64,000 bases of DNA from Roseburia porci (GTDB lineage Bacteria; Bacillota; Clostridia; Lachnospirales; Lachnospiraceae): assembly GCF_009695765.1 (NCBI RefSeq), contig NZ_VUNI01000004.1, positions 1-64,000 on the forward strand, read 5' to 3'. The translations under genes and the position numbers were made by a program. The notes under the pieces are model-generated. The model was not told the origin of the DNA. It searched no databases and saw only the letters and a program-made list of their open reading frames with translations. The first letter of the stretch is position 1; the number at the start of each line of letters is the position of its first letter. This document shows, piece after piece, positions 56,488-64,000 of the stretch.

Positions 56488-57399
56488 ATGGGAGAAGTAA
56501 TAAAAAACAGATATGAATTTGTTGTATTATTTGATGTGGAAAATGGAAATCCAAATGGGGATCCGGATGCTGGGAATATGCCAAGAATCGATCCGGAAAG
56601 TGGATTAGGTTTAGTTACAGATGTATGCTTAAAGCGCAAAATCCGTAATTATGTTGAAACCGTAAAAGAAGATGAAAAAGGCTACCAGATTTATATTAAA
56701 GAAGATATTCCTTTGAATAGAAGTGACCGGAAAGCATGCGAAAGTCTGGGAATAGAGGAGAATGATGATAAAAAGGTGACAGAAGCCTTAAAAAAATTAA
56801 AGAAATCAGATCCAGATGCAGATGTAAAATTAAGGGATTATATGTGCGATAATTTTTATGACATCCGTACTTTTGGGGCAGTTATGACAACATTCGTAAA
56901 AGCTTCATTAAATTGTGGGCAGGTGAGGGGACCTGTACAGATTGGCTTTGCAAGAAGCATTGATCCAATCATTAGTCAGGAAGTAACAATAACACGAGTT
57001 GCTATTACAACAGAAAAAGATGCTGAGAATAAAAGTACAGAAATGGGAAGAAAAAACATTGTACCATATGGATTATATCGTGTGGAAGGGTATGTTTCTG
57101 CAAATCTTGCCAGAAAAGTTACTGGTTTTTCGGAGGAGGATTTGGAACTTCTTTGGGAAGCAATTATTAATATGTTTGAAAATGATCATTCAGCAGCAAG
57201 GGGAAAAATGGCAGTACGTGAGCTTATTGTATTCAAACACAGCAAAGAATTAGGAGATTGTCCAGCATATAAGTTGTTTGATGCAGTAGAAGTGAAAAAG
57301 AAAGAGGAGATTGATTATCCAAGAAAATATCAGGATTATATTGTACAGGTACATGATGAAGACATTCCGGATTCGGTCGAAGTGAAAAGGATGATTTAA
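56488..57399 (+). CDS. cas7c: Type I-C Cas7 (Csd2), Cascade backbone
   Basis: 303 residues. Cas7 coats the crRNA spacer; its thumbs flip out every sixth base. FVVLFDVENGNPNGDPDAGNMPR is the Csd2 N-terminus (residues about 10-32), then IRTFGAVM and RGPVQIGFARSIDPI. AGGAGG lies upstream, inside the cas8c end. It overlaps cas4 by one base. Confidence 0.96.
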   Translation: MGEVIKNRYEFVVLFDVENGNPNGDPDAGNMPRIDPESGLGLVTDVCLKRKIRNYVETVKEDEKGYQIYIKEDIPLNRSDRKACESLGIEENDDKKVTEALKKLKKSDPDADVKLRDYMCDNFYDIRTFGAVMTTFVKASLNCGQVRGPVQIGFARSIDPIISQEVTITRVAITTEKDAENKSTEMGRKNIVPYGLYRVEGYVSANLARKVTGFSEEDLELLWEAIINMFENDHSAARGKMAVRELIVFKHSKELGDCPAYKLFDAVEVKKKEEIDYPRKYQDYIVQVHDEDIPDSVEVKRMI

Positions 57400-58064
57400 T
57401 GGAATATACAGAAGAAGAGTATTTAATGATATCGGGGATACAGCACTTCAAATTTTGTAGAAGACAATGGGCATTGATTCATGTTGAACAACAATGGGCA
57501 GAAAACGTTCATACAGTAGTTGGAGAATTGATGCATAAAAGAGCGCACGACCCATATTTTACAGAAAAACGGAAAGATATTATCGTTGTTCGAGCACTAC
57601 CGGTTGCGTCAAGACAACTGGGAGTGAGCGGAGAATGTGATATTGTAGAGTTTCATAAATGTGAAGATGGTATTACATTGTTTGGACATCGTGGGTTGTA
57701 TTCGGTATATCCAATTGAGTATAAAAAGGGAAAACCGAAAAAGACAGACGAAGATAAATTACAATTAGCAGCCCAGGCAATGTGCTTGGAAGAAATGTTT
57801 TCTACATATATACAGGAAGGGGCAATTTTTTACGGTGAAACAAGAAAAAGAGAGATAGTGGAATTTTCAGATGGACTTCGAGAAGAAGTAAAAGAAATGT
57901 TTCAGGAAATGCATGAATATTACAAGCGAAATTATACTCCAAAGGTAAAACAAAGCAAAGCATGTAATGCATGCTCTTTAAAAGATATTTGTCTTCCAAA
58001 ACTGGAAAAAACAACATCCGTAAAAAATTATATAAGCCAGATGCTTAAGGAGGAGACTGAGTGA
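57399..58064 (+). CDS. cas4: Cas4 exonuclease
   Basis: 221 residues. The Fe-S cluster cysteines are C in FKFCRRQW near the N-terminus and CNACSLKDIC at the C-terminus; RecB-nuclease residues are in GECDIVEFH and YPIEYKKGK. It helps trim prespacers and choose PAM-proximal ends during adaptation. Its stop overlaps the GTG start of cas1. Confidence 0.95.
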   Translation: MEYTEEEYLMISGIQHFKFCRRQWALIHVEQQWAENVHTVVGELMHKRAHDPYFTEKRKDIIVVRALPVASRQLGVSGECDIVEFHKCEDGITLFGHRGLYSVYPIEYKKGKPKKTDEDKLQLAAQAMCLEEMFSTYIQEGAIFYGETRKREIVEFSDGLREEVKEMFQEMHEYYKRNYTPKVKQSKACNACSLKDICLPKLEKTTSVKNYISQMLKEETE

Positions 58065-59092
58065 AGAAGTTGTTGAATACCTTATATGTAACATCTGAAA
58101 ATAGTTATTTGGGGTTAGATGGGGAGAATATTGTTGTATACGATGAACAAAAAGAAGTAGGAAGATTGCCATTGCATAATCTTGAAGGAATAGTTTCTTT
58201 TGGATATAGGGGAACAAGTCCAGCACTTATGGGGGCTTGCATGGATCGAAATATTTCACTTTGTTATTTAACACCACAAGGAAAATTTTTAGCTCGTGTT
58301 ACAGGAAAAACAAGGGGGAATGTAGTTTTACGAGAACAACAATATATAAGTTGCAAAGATGAGAAAATTAGTTTAGGAATTGCAAAAAACTGTATTTCGG
58401 GGAAAGTTTATAATGCAAGATGGATTCTGGAACGTGCAATTCGAGATCATGCAATGCAGATTGATACCGAACGCGTAAAAAAGGCATCTTTGCAATTGAA
58501 GGATTCATTGGAGTTTATCCAGAATGCAGATTCGAAAGAGCAGCTTAGAGGATACGAAGGGGAAGCCGCAAGCATTTACTTTAGTGTTTTTAATGAACTT
58601 ATTTTACAGCAAAAAAAAGATTTTTTGTTTCAAGGAAGAAATAAAAGACCGCCATTGGACAATGTAAATGCGATGCTTTCTTTTGTATATACACTGTTGA
58701 CCAATCAAATCACATCAGCGTTAGAAGTTGTTGGATTGGATCCGTATGTTGGATGTTTGCACACAGATCGACCAGGAAGAGCTTCATTATCGTTGGATTT
58801 GCTAGAAGAGTTTAGGGCGGTGTATGCGGATCGCTTTGTTTTATCGTTAATTAATAAAAAAGTAGTAAATAAAAAGAATTTTACACAAAAAGAAAATGGC
58901 GCTGTTATAATGGATGATGAACTTAGGAAAAGATTGTTAACAGAATGGCAGAATAAGAAAAAAGAGGTAATTACACATCCATTTTTAAAAGAAAAGGTGG
59001 AATGGGGAATGGTGCCATATGTTCAGGCAATGTTACTAGCGAGATATTTACGAGGAGATCTGGATGGTTATCCGGTATTCCTTTGGAAATGA
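58061..59092 (+). CDS. cas1: CRISPR integrase Cas1 (type I-C)
   Basis: 343 residues starting at GTG (GTGA overlap with cas4; AAGGAGG upstream). The metal site is built from the Glu in YEGEAASIYF, the His in GCLHTDRPGR and the acidic LLEEFR segment. With Cas2 it integrates new spacers at the leader end. Confidence 0.96.
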   Translation: MKKLLNTLYVTSENSYLGLDGENIVVYDEQKEVGRLPLHNLEGIVSFGYRGTSPALMGACMDRNISLCYLTPQGKFLARVTGKTRGNVVLREQQYISCKDEKISLGIAKNCISGKVYNARWILERAIRDHAMQIDTERVKKASLQLKDSLEFIQNADSKEQLRGYEGEAASIYFSVFNELILQQKKDFLFQGRNKRPPLDNVNAMLSFVYTLLTNQITSALEVVGLDPYVGCLHTDRPGRASLSLDLLEEFRAVYADRFVLSLINKKVVNKKNFTQKENGAVIMDDELRKRLLTEWQNKKKEVITHPFLKEKVEWGMVPYVQAMLLARYLRGDLDGYPVFLWK

Positions 59093-59103
59093 GGTGGTAA
59101 ATA

Positions 59104-59394
59104 ATGCTTGTATTGATTACATATGATGTAAATACTGAAAGTGCAGCTGGGAGAACTAGATTAAGAAAAGTGGCAAAACAATGTGAAAATTATGGAAGAC
59201 GTGTACAAAATTCAGTATTTGAGTGTATTCTTGATCAGTCGCAATGTGTGTTGTTAAAATCGATATTAAATGATATTATCGATGAAAGCGTTGATAGCTT
59301 ACGATTTTATTATCTTGGTAACAAATATCAGACGAAAGTAGAGCACATTGGTGTTGATAGAGGAATTCCTGTTGACCAGCCACTGATTTTATAA
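59104..59394 (+). CDS. cas2: CRISPR-associated Cas2
   Basis: 96 residues, ferredoxin-like fold: MLVLITYDVNTESAAGRTRLRKVAK with the conserved Asp, then GRRVQNSVFECILD. It forms the scaffold between Cas1 dimers. GAGGTGG precedes the ATG. The leader and array follow. Confidence 0.96.
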   Translation: MLVLITYDVNTESAAGRTRLRKVAKQCENYGRRVQNSVFECILDQSQCVLLKSILNDIIDESVDSLRFYYLGNKYQTKVEHIGVDRGIPVDQPLIL

Positions 59395-59576
59395 ACAAAA
59401 TGTATAGTGCGAATATAATGCTCGCATAAAATATGTGGGGGATTCGCACCAGAAAAAATTAACAAAAATTTGAATTTATGACTAAAAAGAATCAAAGAGG
59501 AAAATTTTTTAGCTGTAAATTTGAATATATTTGTAATATTTTATAAAAAATATAATTTTTTTTGTGAAATATTGCT
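59395..59576 (+). promoter_or_regulatory. CRISPR leader
   Basis: 182 AT-rich bases between cas2 and the first repeat. GTGCGAAT (59407-59414) and ATTCGCAC (59442-59449) form a perfect inverted repeat. Transcription of the array is expected to start here; no clear promoter was picked. Confidence 0.6.
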
Positions 59577-59875
59577 GTCGCTCCCTTTAGGGGAGCGTGG
59601 ATTGAAATACATGTCTGCCAGGATGAATTAAGCCGGCAGACAGTCGCTCCCTTTAGGGGAGCGTGGATTGAAATGGATGAAGGGATGCTATGTAGACAAT
59701 AATGGAAACAGTCGCTCCCTTTAGGGGAGCGTGGATTGAAATCCATAGTGTAGTATCCTGCAATTGTGAACGCTGCTGTCGCTCCCTTTAGGGGAGCGTG
59801 GATTGAAATTCATCGTCCATTCCAGATCCGTCATACCACGTGGGTCGCTCCCTTTAGGGGAGCGTGGATTGAAAT
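59577..59875 (+). CRISPR. Type I-C CRISPR array, five repeats and four spacers
   Basis: Repeats of 32 nt begin at 59577, 59643, 59711, 59778 and 59844, all identical: GTCGCTCCC/GGGGAGC stem followed by GTGGATTGAAAT. Spacers are 34, 36, 35 and 34 nt. The array continues beyond the IS3 element to a degenerate last repeat at 61254. Spacer 1 contains an internal inverted repeat. Confidence 0.98.
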
Positions 59876-59945
59876 CGTGTCAAAGAGCCATTTTGGTCCT
59901 ATGTCAAGATTTAGTACAAGTTAAAATGAGAAATTTCTCCCCATT

Positions 59946-60860
59946 TTAACCTGCCAGAAGCTCAGCCTCAGTGTTCGTTCTTTCATACACTTGTTCGAAT
60001 TCGTTTGGCGACATATAGTTGCAATGGCTATGAATTCGTTTCGTATTGTAGAAAGCTTCCAGATATTCAAAAATCAACTGGTATGCTTGCTTATAATCAC
60101 GGATTTTAAAGCGATTGAGCCATTCACGTTTGATAACAGAATGAAAGGATTCAATGCATGCATTATCCCACGGAAATGCTTTCTTTGAGTAACTACGCTG
60201 CATATTTTCGGTTGCTTTTTTATATTCCTTTGCAACATATTGGCTGCCACGATCCGAATGGATAATTAATGGTTGATCAATATTTCGGCGAGCTTTGGCT
60301 TTGTTTATCGTATCAATCACGCAGGATACTTCCAGTGTTTCTGAAAGTGTCCAGGCTATGATTTTTCTGGAAAATAAATCCATAATACTGGTCAGATAGA
60401 CAAATCCGTCTATTGTCCAGATGTAGGTGATATCCGAACACCAGACAGCATTCGGGCGGTCAGGATTAAACTGTTCATCAAGGATATTTTGTAATTCTGT
60501 GCTGAAATCAGAATCTTTTGTGGTGATGGTCCATGGTTTGCTCCACTGAGCACGGATTCCCATTTGGCGCATATATGTACCAACGGTTCTTTCCGAAATG
60601 ACTTCACCGGTTTTTCGCAGTTCTACAGTGATTTTCGGAGCGCCGTAGTTCTGCTTGGAATCATCATAAATATCCTGTATTTTTGCTTTTACAGCTTCAC
60701 GACGTTTTTCTGTATCAGAAGGTACGTGGTGGAGCCATGCAAGATATCCTGAGCGAGAGACACCTAAAAATTTCAACATTCCAGAGACGGAAACCTGGCG
60801 TCCAGCCTTTTTGGCAGCTTCTGTCTTCTCAGTCACTTCGAGATAAATGGCTTCCGTCAT
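59946..60860 (-). CDS. IS3-family transposase, OrfB
   Basis: 304 residues: an HTH_21-type N-terminal part (MLKFLGVSRSGYLAWL) and an integrase core with the DDE triad in WCSDITYIW, IIHSDRGSQY and NACIESFHSVIK. It overlaps OrfA by 4 bases. The A7 run at 60887-60881 (minus strand) upstream is a likely slippery site for making the OrfAB fusion by -1 frameshifting, as in other IS3 members. Confidence 0.93.
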   Translation of the reverse strand: MTEAIYLEVTEKTEAAKKAGRQVSVSGMLKFLGVSRSGYLAWLHHVPSDTEKRREAVKAKIQDIYDDSKQNYGAPKITVELRKTGEVISERTVGTYMRQMGIRAQWSKPWTITTKDSDFSTELQNILDEQFNPDRPNAVWCSDITYIWTIDGFVYLTSIMDLFSRKIIAWTLSETLEVSCVIDTINKAKARRNIDQPLIIHSDRGSQYVAKEYKKATENMQRSYSKKAFPWDNACIESFHSVIKREWLNRFKIRDYKQAYQLIFEYLEAFYNTKRIHSHCNYMSPNEFEQVYERTNTEAELLAG

Positions 60861-61141
60861 TTTCCCAGAATGTTGATTGCTTTTTTTAACACATCAAGTG
60901 CATCTTGGGCATCACGTAATTCACGTCTGAGACGGGCAATTTCCTTCTGCTCATCAGATGCATAATTACCAGAACCACGAACAGGAATATCACCTGATTC
61001 TCGGAAGTCTTTCAGCCACTTTGTTAATGTACTGTAGCCGATGCCAAGATTTTCTGCACCTCCACGTACTCCGAGATCTTTGTGATCCTGATAGTACTGG
61101 ATTGCATCAAGTTTAAATTGTTTGTCATGTTGCTTTGCCAT
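60857..61141 (-). CDS. IS3-family transposase, OrfA
   Basis: 94-residue DNA-binding protein: a helix-turn-helix of the HTH_Tnp_1 type (LGVRGGAENLGIGYSTLTKWLKDF) and a C-terminal leucine-zipper-like coiled coil (EIARLRRELRDAQDALDVL). It binds the element ends and forms the N-terminus of the frameshift transposase. GGAGGATC precedes the ATG. Confidence 0.92.
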   Translation of the reverse strand: MAKQHDKQFKLDAIQYYQDHKDLGVRGGAENLGIGYSTLTKWLKDFRESGDIPVRGSGNYASDEQKEIARLRRELRDAQDALDVLKKAINILGK

Positions 61142-61253
61142 ATGAGATCCTCCTTCAGCATGTTTCTATTGTATCATGCTTATGTGTATTTGGAATTTCT
61201 CATTTTGGCTTGTACTATTTATATTCTAGCACCATTTTCCACCGCCGGACGTC

Positions 61254-61285
61254 GTCGCTCCCTTTAGGAGAGCGCAGATTGAAAT
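61254..61285 (+). CRISPR. Degenerate terminal CRISPR repeat
   Basis: 32 nt matching the array repeat except three bases (GGAGAGCGCAG instead of GGGGAGCGTGG), as expected for the leader-distal last repeat. It lies beyond the IS3 element and marks the original end of the array. Confidence 0.9.
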
Positions 61286-61346
61286 AGAAGCCTGTCTTTT
61301 TTCTTGGCGGTACATTCTTAATAATATCCCTGGGGTGAAATGATCA

Positions 61347-61385
61347 ACAGACCACTCTCCTTATGGAGAGGAAGGTCTGTTTTTC
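61347..61385 (+). terminator. Terminator downstream of the array
   Basis: ACAGACC and CTCTCC (61347-61360) pair with GGAGAG and GGTCTGT (61365-61380) around TTAT, followed by TTTTC. It overlaps the end of the convergent YibE/F gene. Confidence 0.7.
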
Positions 61386-62491
61386 AATGCATATGTCGTG
61401 ATAAAAGATACTAATGGAACCGTCAGGATCACACCAAGTGTTGCGGAAATTCCCTGGATGATTTCGATACCGACGGAATACATGTTCAGTATCTGATAAT
61501 ACTGATAATTATAGCTGTATATGTAGACAAAAGTGTTAATGGAACCTCCTGCAAAAGCAAGAATCAGGGTATTGGACATAGTTCCCATCATATCTTTTCC
61601 GACATGGATTCCAGAATGAAAAAGTTCTTTCCGGTCGAGGTGGGGATTTTTTGCGTGAATTTCACATATCGTGCTTGCAACGGACATGGCAACATCCATG
61701 ACAGCACCTAATGCGGAGATCAGAATTCCCGCAAACATTAATTCTCCGACACGGATATTGGTCATCTGACCGATGTAGATCAGGCTTTCCACATCATCCA
61801 CATTGTAGCCGGATATGTGAGATATTTTTCCAAAAATCCAGGCAAAAAGCGCAGCAATGACTACACCGAGGATCGTACCAATCATTGCGCATTTTGATTT
61901 GGTGGTCATCCCATCAATCAGATACATTACAACAACAGTGGTCAGAATTACAATAAATGCGGCAGCCAGAATCGGAGACACACCACGGTAGATAAGTGGC
62001 AGGAAGAGAAAAATAATGCAGCAGAATGTAAAGACAAGTCCGATGGCAGATTTCCAGCCTTTCAAGCCGCCGATCAGGACGAGTACCAGAAGGAAAAATC
62101 CTATGATAGCATAAAGCTGCATACCTCTGTCATAATTGTATACGCTCACGGTTGTCAGTTCATCAGATTCACTGATAATGACGATTACTTTTAATCCGAC
62201 CGTGCAGTTGGCTCCGTATAAATAAGAGGAAGAACTGGTGGCATCCAGAATTTCTCCCTTATGCGAACCAGTTCGGATCAGTACTTTAACCTGCTGGGCA
62301 CCGGCTCTGGTGCCATCAGCAGATAAATTATCATTTACGATTTCAACCACACGCGCTTTTTCAAATGTTCTTCCATCGTTGGACAAAAGTTCGGTTTTAT
62401 CCACACGGTTGAGCAAAAAACCCCAAATTATGGTAAGTACCAGAATAAGGACTGCGATGCAGATCCTTTTTTTATTTGATGCGTGTATCAT
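61361..62491 (-). CDS. YibE/F-family membrane protein
   Basis: About 376 residues from the ATG at 62491. One N-terminal membrane segment, an external beta domain (about 40-115, with QQVKVLIRTGSHKGE), then at least six membrane segments with GVSPILAAAFIVILTT, SALGAVMDVAMSVASTI and GTMSNTLILAFAGGSI, which define YibE/YibF. Function in transport is suspected but unknown. The longer in-frame start at 62632 lies within the upstream gene. It begins 4 bases after that gene ends. Confidence 0.9.
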   Translation of the reverse strand: MIHASNKKRICIAVLILVLTIIWGFLLNRVDKTELLSNDGRTFEKARVVEIVNDNLSADGTRAGAQQVKVLIRTGSHKGEILDATSSSSYLYGANCTVGLKVIVIISESDELTTVSVYNYDRGMQLYAIIGFFLLVLVLIGGLKGWKSAIGLVFTFCCIIFLFLPLIYRGVSPILAAAFIVILTTVVVMYLIDGMTTKSKCAMIGTILGVVIAALFAWIFGKISHISGYNVDDVESLIYIGQMTNIRVGELMFAGILISALGAVMDVAMSVASTICEIHAKNPHLDRKELFHSGIHVGKDMMGTMSNTLILAFAGGSINTFVYIYSYNYQYYQILNMYSVGIEIIQGISATLGVILTVPLVSFITTYALKNRPSSP

Positions 62492-62495
62492 AAAA

Positions 62496-64000
62496 TTAAT
62501 AGTCTCTTTTCTTATTGTTTTTTCTGCGGGAGAAAATGCTTGCTCCAAGCACAGCCATTCCTGCAATGCATACGATTGTCCAGATAGCTGCGTTTTGATT
62601 GTCGCCAGTCTGGACAGAAGTTGTTTTTCCATTTGCAGCAGTAGTTACTTTTGCAAAAGCAAAGGTACTGAAGTGATCTGTTTCAAAAACAAGTTTCTGG
62701 TCTTTTACGGAAGCAGTACATTCTATCAGATTGTCATTGTCAACACGATATACTTTAACAGTTTCGTTATTTCCAAGGCTAAAAGGAAGATCCATAGTGA
62801 TCTGAACGGTTCCATCCAGCTGATGAAGTTCTGTTGTTTTGTCTGTCAGGTTTAGCTCGTATAAAACAACATCAGTCACACCGGAAATTTTGGAGGTGAC
62901 CAGTGATCTGACCTGTGCAATTTTGGATGTATCTGAGATTTTAGATGAGGAAAATACAACATTTTCCGGTAAAATTCCATTGGTATCTTTCAAAGTGATT
63001 TTGGCATCAGAGCTGCTTGTGACAGATGTTCCGGTAGCAAGCTTTTTCGTGGAAGCTGCTGTAGCGTCAGATTTTCCAGATGTATCAGAAGTTTTTGCAG
63101 AGCCTGATGCTCCAGTCGTGTCCGTCGTTTCAGAATCATCGGCTGTGCCAACTACGGAAGTTTTGTCATCGGTGATGTCTTTCTTTGAGTCAGAAGGTTT
63201 TTTCTGCAATCCGCTTCTTGCACTGCTTAATTTCTCAAGTGCAAGATTGATTTCAGCCTGTGTAGATTTTTCATTTAAGTCTTCGGCTTTTTTCAGTGCA
63301 TCAAGAAGTGCATTCCAGCTGTCTGAGGTATAATCTTTCTCCGTAATGGTTCCATTTGCAATTTCGTCTTGAATAGCTGTTACTTTTGCGTCCAGTTCGG
63401 ATCTGTCGGCAGTTTTTACGATAGTAAGTGTATCGTCGATCTTGCTGTCGTTGTTTGTGCGGTACGTATTGATGGTCATGGAAGTTTCGGTAACATTAAT
63501 CAGAGAATAAGTAGGTACATCTTCCTGCCATCTGTTTGCAATATAAGACTGCTGACGTGGTACAAGGTCATAATATTTACTACCGGATGAACTGCCTGCA
63601 GTCAGGTAAAGAATACCGGAAGGATTGATTGCATACGAAGTACTGTCATCGGTGATGTTATCTTTATCCATAATGGAATTCAGATATTCCAGATATGCCT
63701 GTTCGGATGAGTCTGTCGTATCATCTTTAATGTTCTGTGGGGCGGTATAAATAGTTCCTTCGCCACTGTAATTTACATCTTTTTCAAGCATTGCCTTAAA
63801 ATCTTTCTTGTTGTAAGTTACTTCTTTGACCTCAGAATCAGCTTTTAAGAATTTACTTCTGGAGTATGCATGATCGTGACCGGTCAGAACAACATCGACA
63901 CCATATTTTTCAAAAGTTGGGGTGAGGGCATAACGCAGGTTTACGATTTCCGGTTCATTGGAATGTTCAGCAGAACCATAGATATCCTGATGCAGTGTTA
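62496..64000 (-). CDS. Surface-anchored metallophosphoesterase (5' end outside the window)
   Basis: The frame is open to the window edge, so the N-terminus is missing. Near the edge, VDVVLTGHDHAYSRS is the GHxH motif of calcineurin-like/purple acid phosphatases. Downstream come a FIVAR-type helical repeat (SELDAKVTAIQDEIANG ... NLALEKLSSARSGLQK), a Ser/Thr/Asp-rich linker, a beta domain, a QTGDNQ sorting-like motif, a membrane segment (IWTIVCIAGMAVLGASIF) and a basic tail. It is likely an exported phosphatase or nucleotidase held at the cell surface. An internal ATG at 63791 is not the true start. Confidence 0.88.
   Translation of the reverse strand, partial: TLHQDIYGSAEHSNEPEIVNLRYALTPTFEKYGVDVVLTGHDHAYSRSKFLKADSEVKEVTYNKKDFKAMLEKDVNYSGEGTIYTAPQNIKDDTTDSSEQAYLEYLNSIMDKDNITDDSTSYAINPSGILYLTAGSSSGSKYYDLVPRQQSYIANRWQEDVPTYSLINVTETSMTINTYRTNNDSKIDDTLTIVKTADRSELDAKVTAIQDEIANGTITEKDYTSDSWNALLDALKKAEDLNEKSTQAEINLALEKLSSARSGLQKKPSDSKKDITDDKTSVVGTADDSETTDTTGASGSAKTSDTSGKSDATAASTKKLATGTSVTSSSDAKITLKDTNGILPENVVFSSSKISDTSKIAQVRSLVTSKISGVTDVVLYELNLTDKTTELHQLDGTVQITMDLPFSLGNNETVKVYRVDNDNLIECTASVKDQKLVFETDHFSTFAFAKVTTAANGKTTSVQTGDNQNAAIWTIVCIAGMAVLGASIFSRRKNNKKRDY

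Larger units (their letters stand above)
59913..61216 (-). mobile_element. IS3-family insertion sequence in the CRISPR array
   Basis: Ends are AGTACAAG (59913-) and CTTGTACT (-61216), with imperfect 25-bp terminal inverted repeats (three mismatches). ATTT flanks it on both sides (59909-59912 and 61217-61220), a 4-bp target duplication. It carries two overlapping ORFs on the minus strand. Confidence 0.88.

Noticed and set aside
59492-59746. 84-residue minus-strand ORF with repeated SIHAPLKGAT-like text
   Set aside because: It is a translation of the CRISPR repeats and spacers, a well-known annotation artefact.
62492-62632. Longer N-terminus for the YibE/F protein
   Set aside because: It would overlap the coding end of the upstream surface protein; the ATG at 62491 directly precedes the first membrane segment.

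Overview
The window looks like a chromosome segment of an anaerobic gut Firmicute of the family Lachnospiraceae. Support for this: the glycyl-radical pyruvate formate-lyase pair, the hemZ-hisS-aspS run, the strong AGGAGG-type ribosome binding sites, the moderate-to-low GC content, and a raffinose operon (AraC regulator, three ABC transporter genes, alpha-galactosidase/sucrose kinase, sucrose-6-phosphate phosphorylase-like enzyme) with the layout described in Ruminococcus gnavus. The genus is an inference.

Bases 1-28.6 kb are ordinary core genome: pflB-pflA, ddl-murF, a cyclophilin, a GNAT protein, an FMN alpha-hydroxy-acid oxidase family protein, a GT2 glycosyltransferase, a RelA/SpoT enzyme, a metallo-beta-lactamase-fold hydrolase with hemZ-hisS-aspS, a membrane protein of unknown function, a minus-strand mutS2/response regulator/histidine kinase cluster, an HtrA-like protein that has lost catalytic residues, a YhaM-type exonuclease and rlmD.

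Bases 28.7-41.0 kb are an AT-rich accessory island. It holds an ISLre2-type insertion sequence; an ABC-F ATPase behind an attenuator-like leader, with an amidohydrolase; and a mobilizable element (structured origin-like DNA with tandem repeats, MobV-like relaxase, replication-initiator-like protein, DnaC-like ATPase, HTH and KilA-N proteins, large serine recombinase). Next to it are a decayed CorC/HlyC gene and a scrap of a second serine recombinase. Bases 41.0-50.1 kb carry the raffinose/sucrose operon and a scar where a LacI-family remnant meets an unrelated gene fragment.

Bases 50.1-61.3 kb are a type I-C CRISPR-Cas locus: cas3, then a two-gene insertion (DUF3990-type ADP-ribosyltransferase-like protein plus partner), then cas5c-cas8c-cas7-cas4-cas1-cas2 and a short array with an IS3-family element inserted near its distal end. 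The most interesting signal is in the 263-bp gap after cas3. There a minus-strand promoter reads into a degenerate 32-nt CRISPR repeat that keeps the complete 3' handle and a hairpin ending at the expected Cas5c cut site. The sequence after this pseudo-repeat matches a TTC-flanked site abutting the promoter of the DUF3990-cas5 operon; within the first 19 positions the only mismatches are 6, 12 and 18, the positions Cascade flips out. I read this as a crRNA-like guide that lets Cascade repress its own operon and the embedded toxin-like pair, a type I-C counterpart of CreA/CreR-type regulators. This is inference and needs experimental proof.

Bases 61.3-64.0 kb hold, on the minus strand, a surface-anchored metallophosphoesterase that runs off the window and a YibE/F membrane protein.
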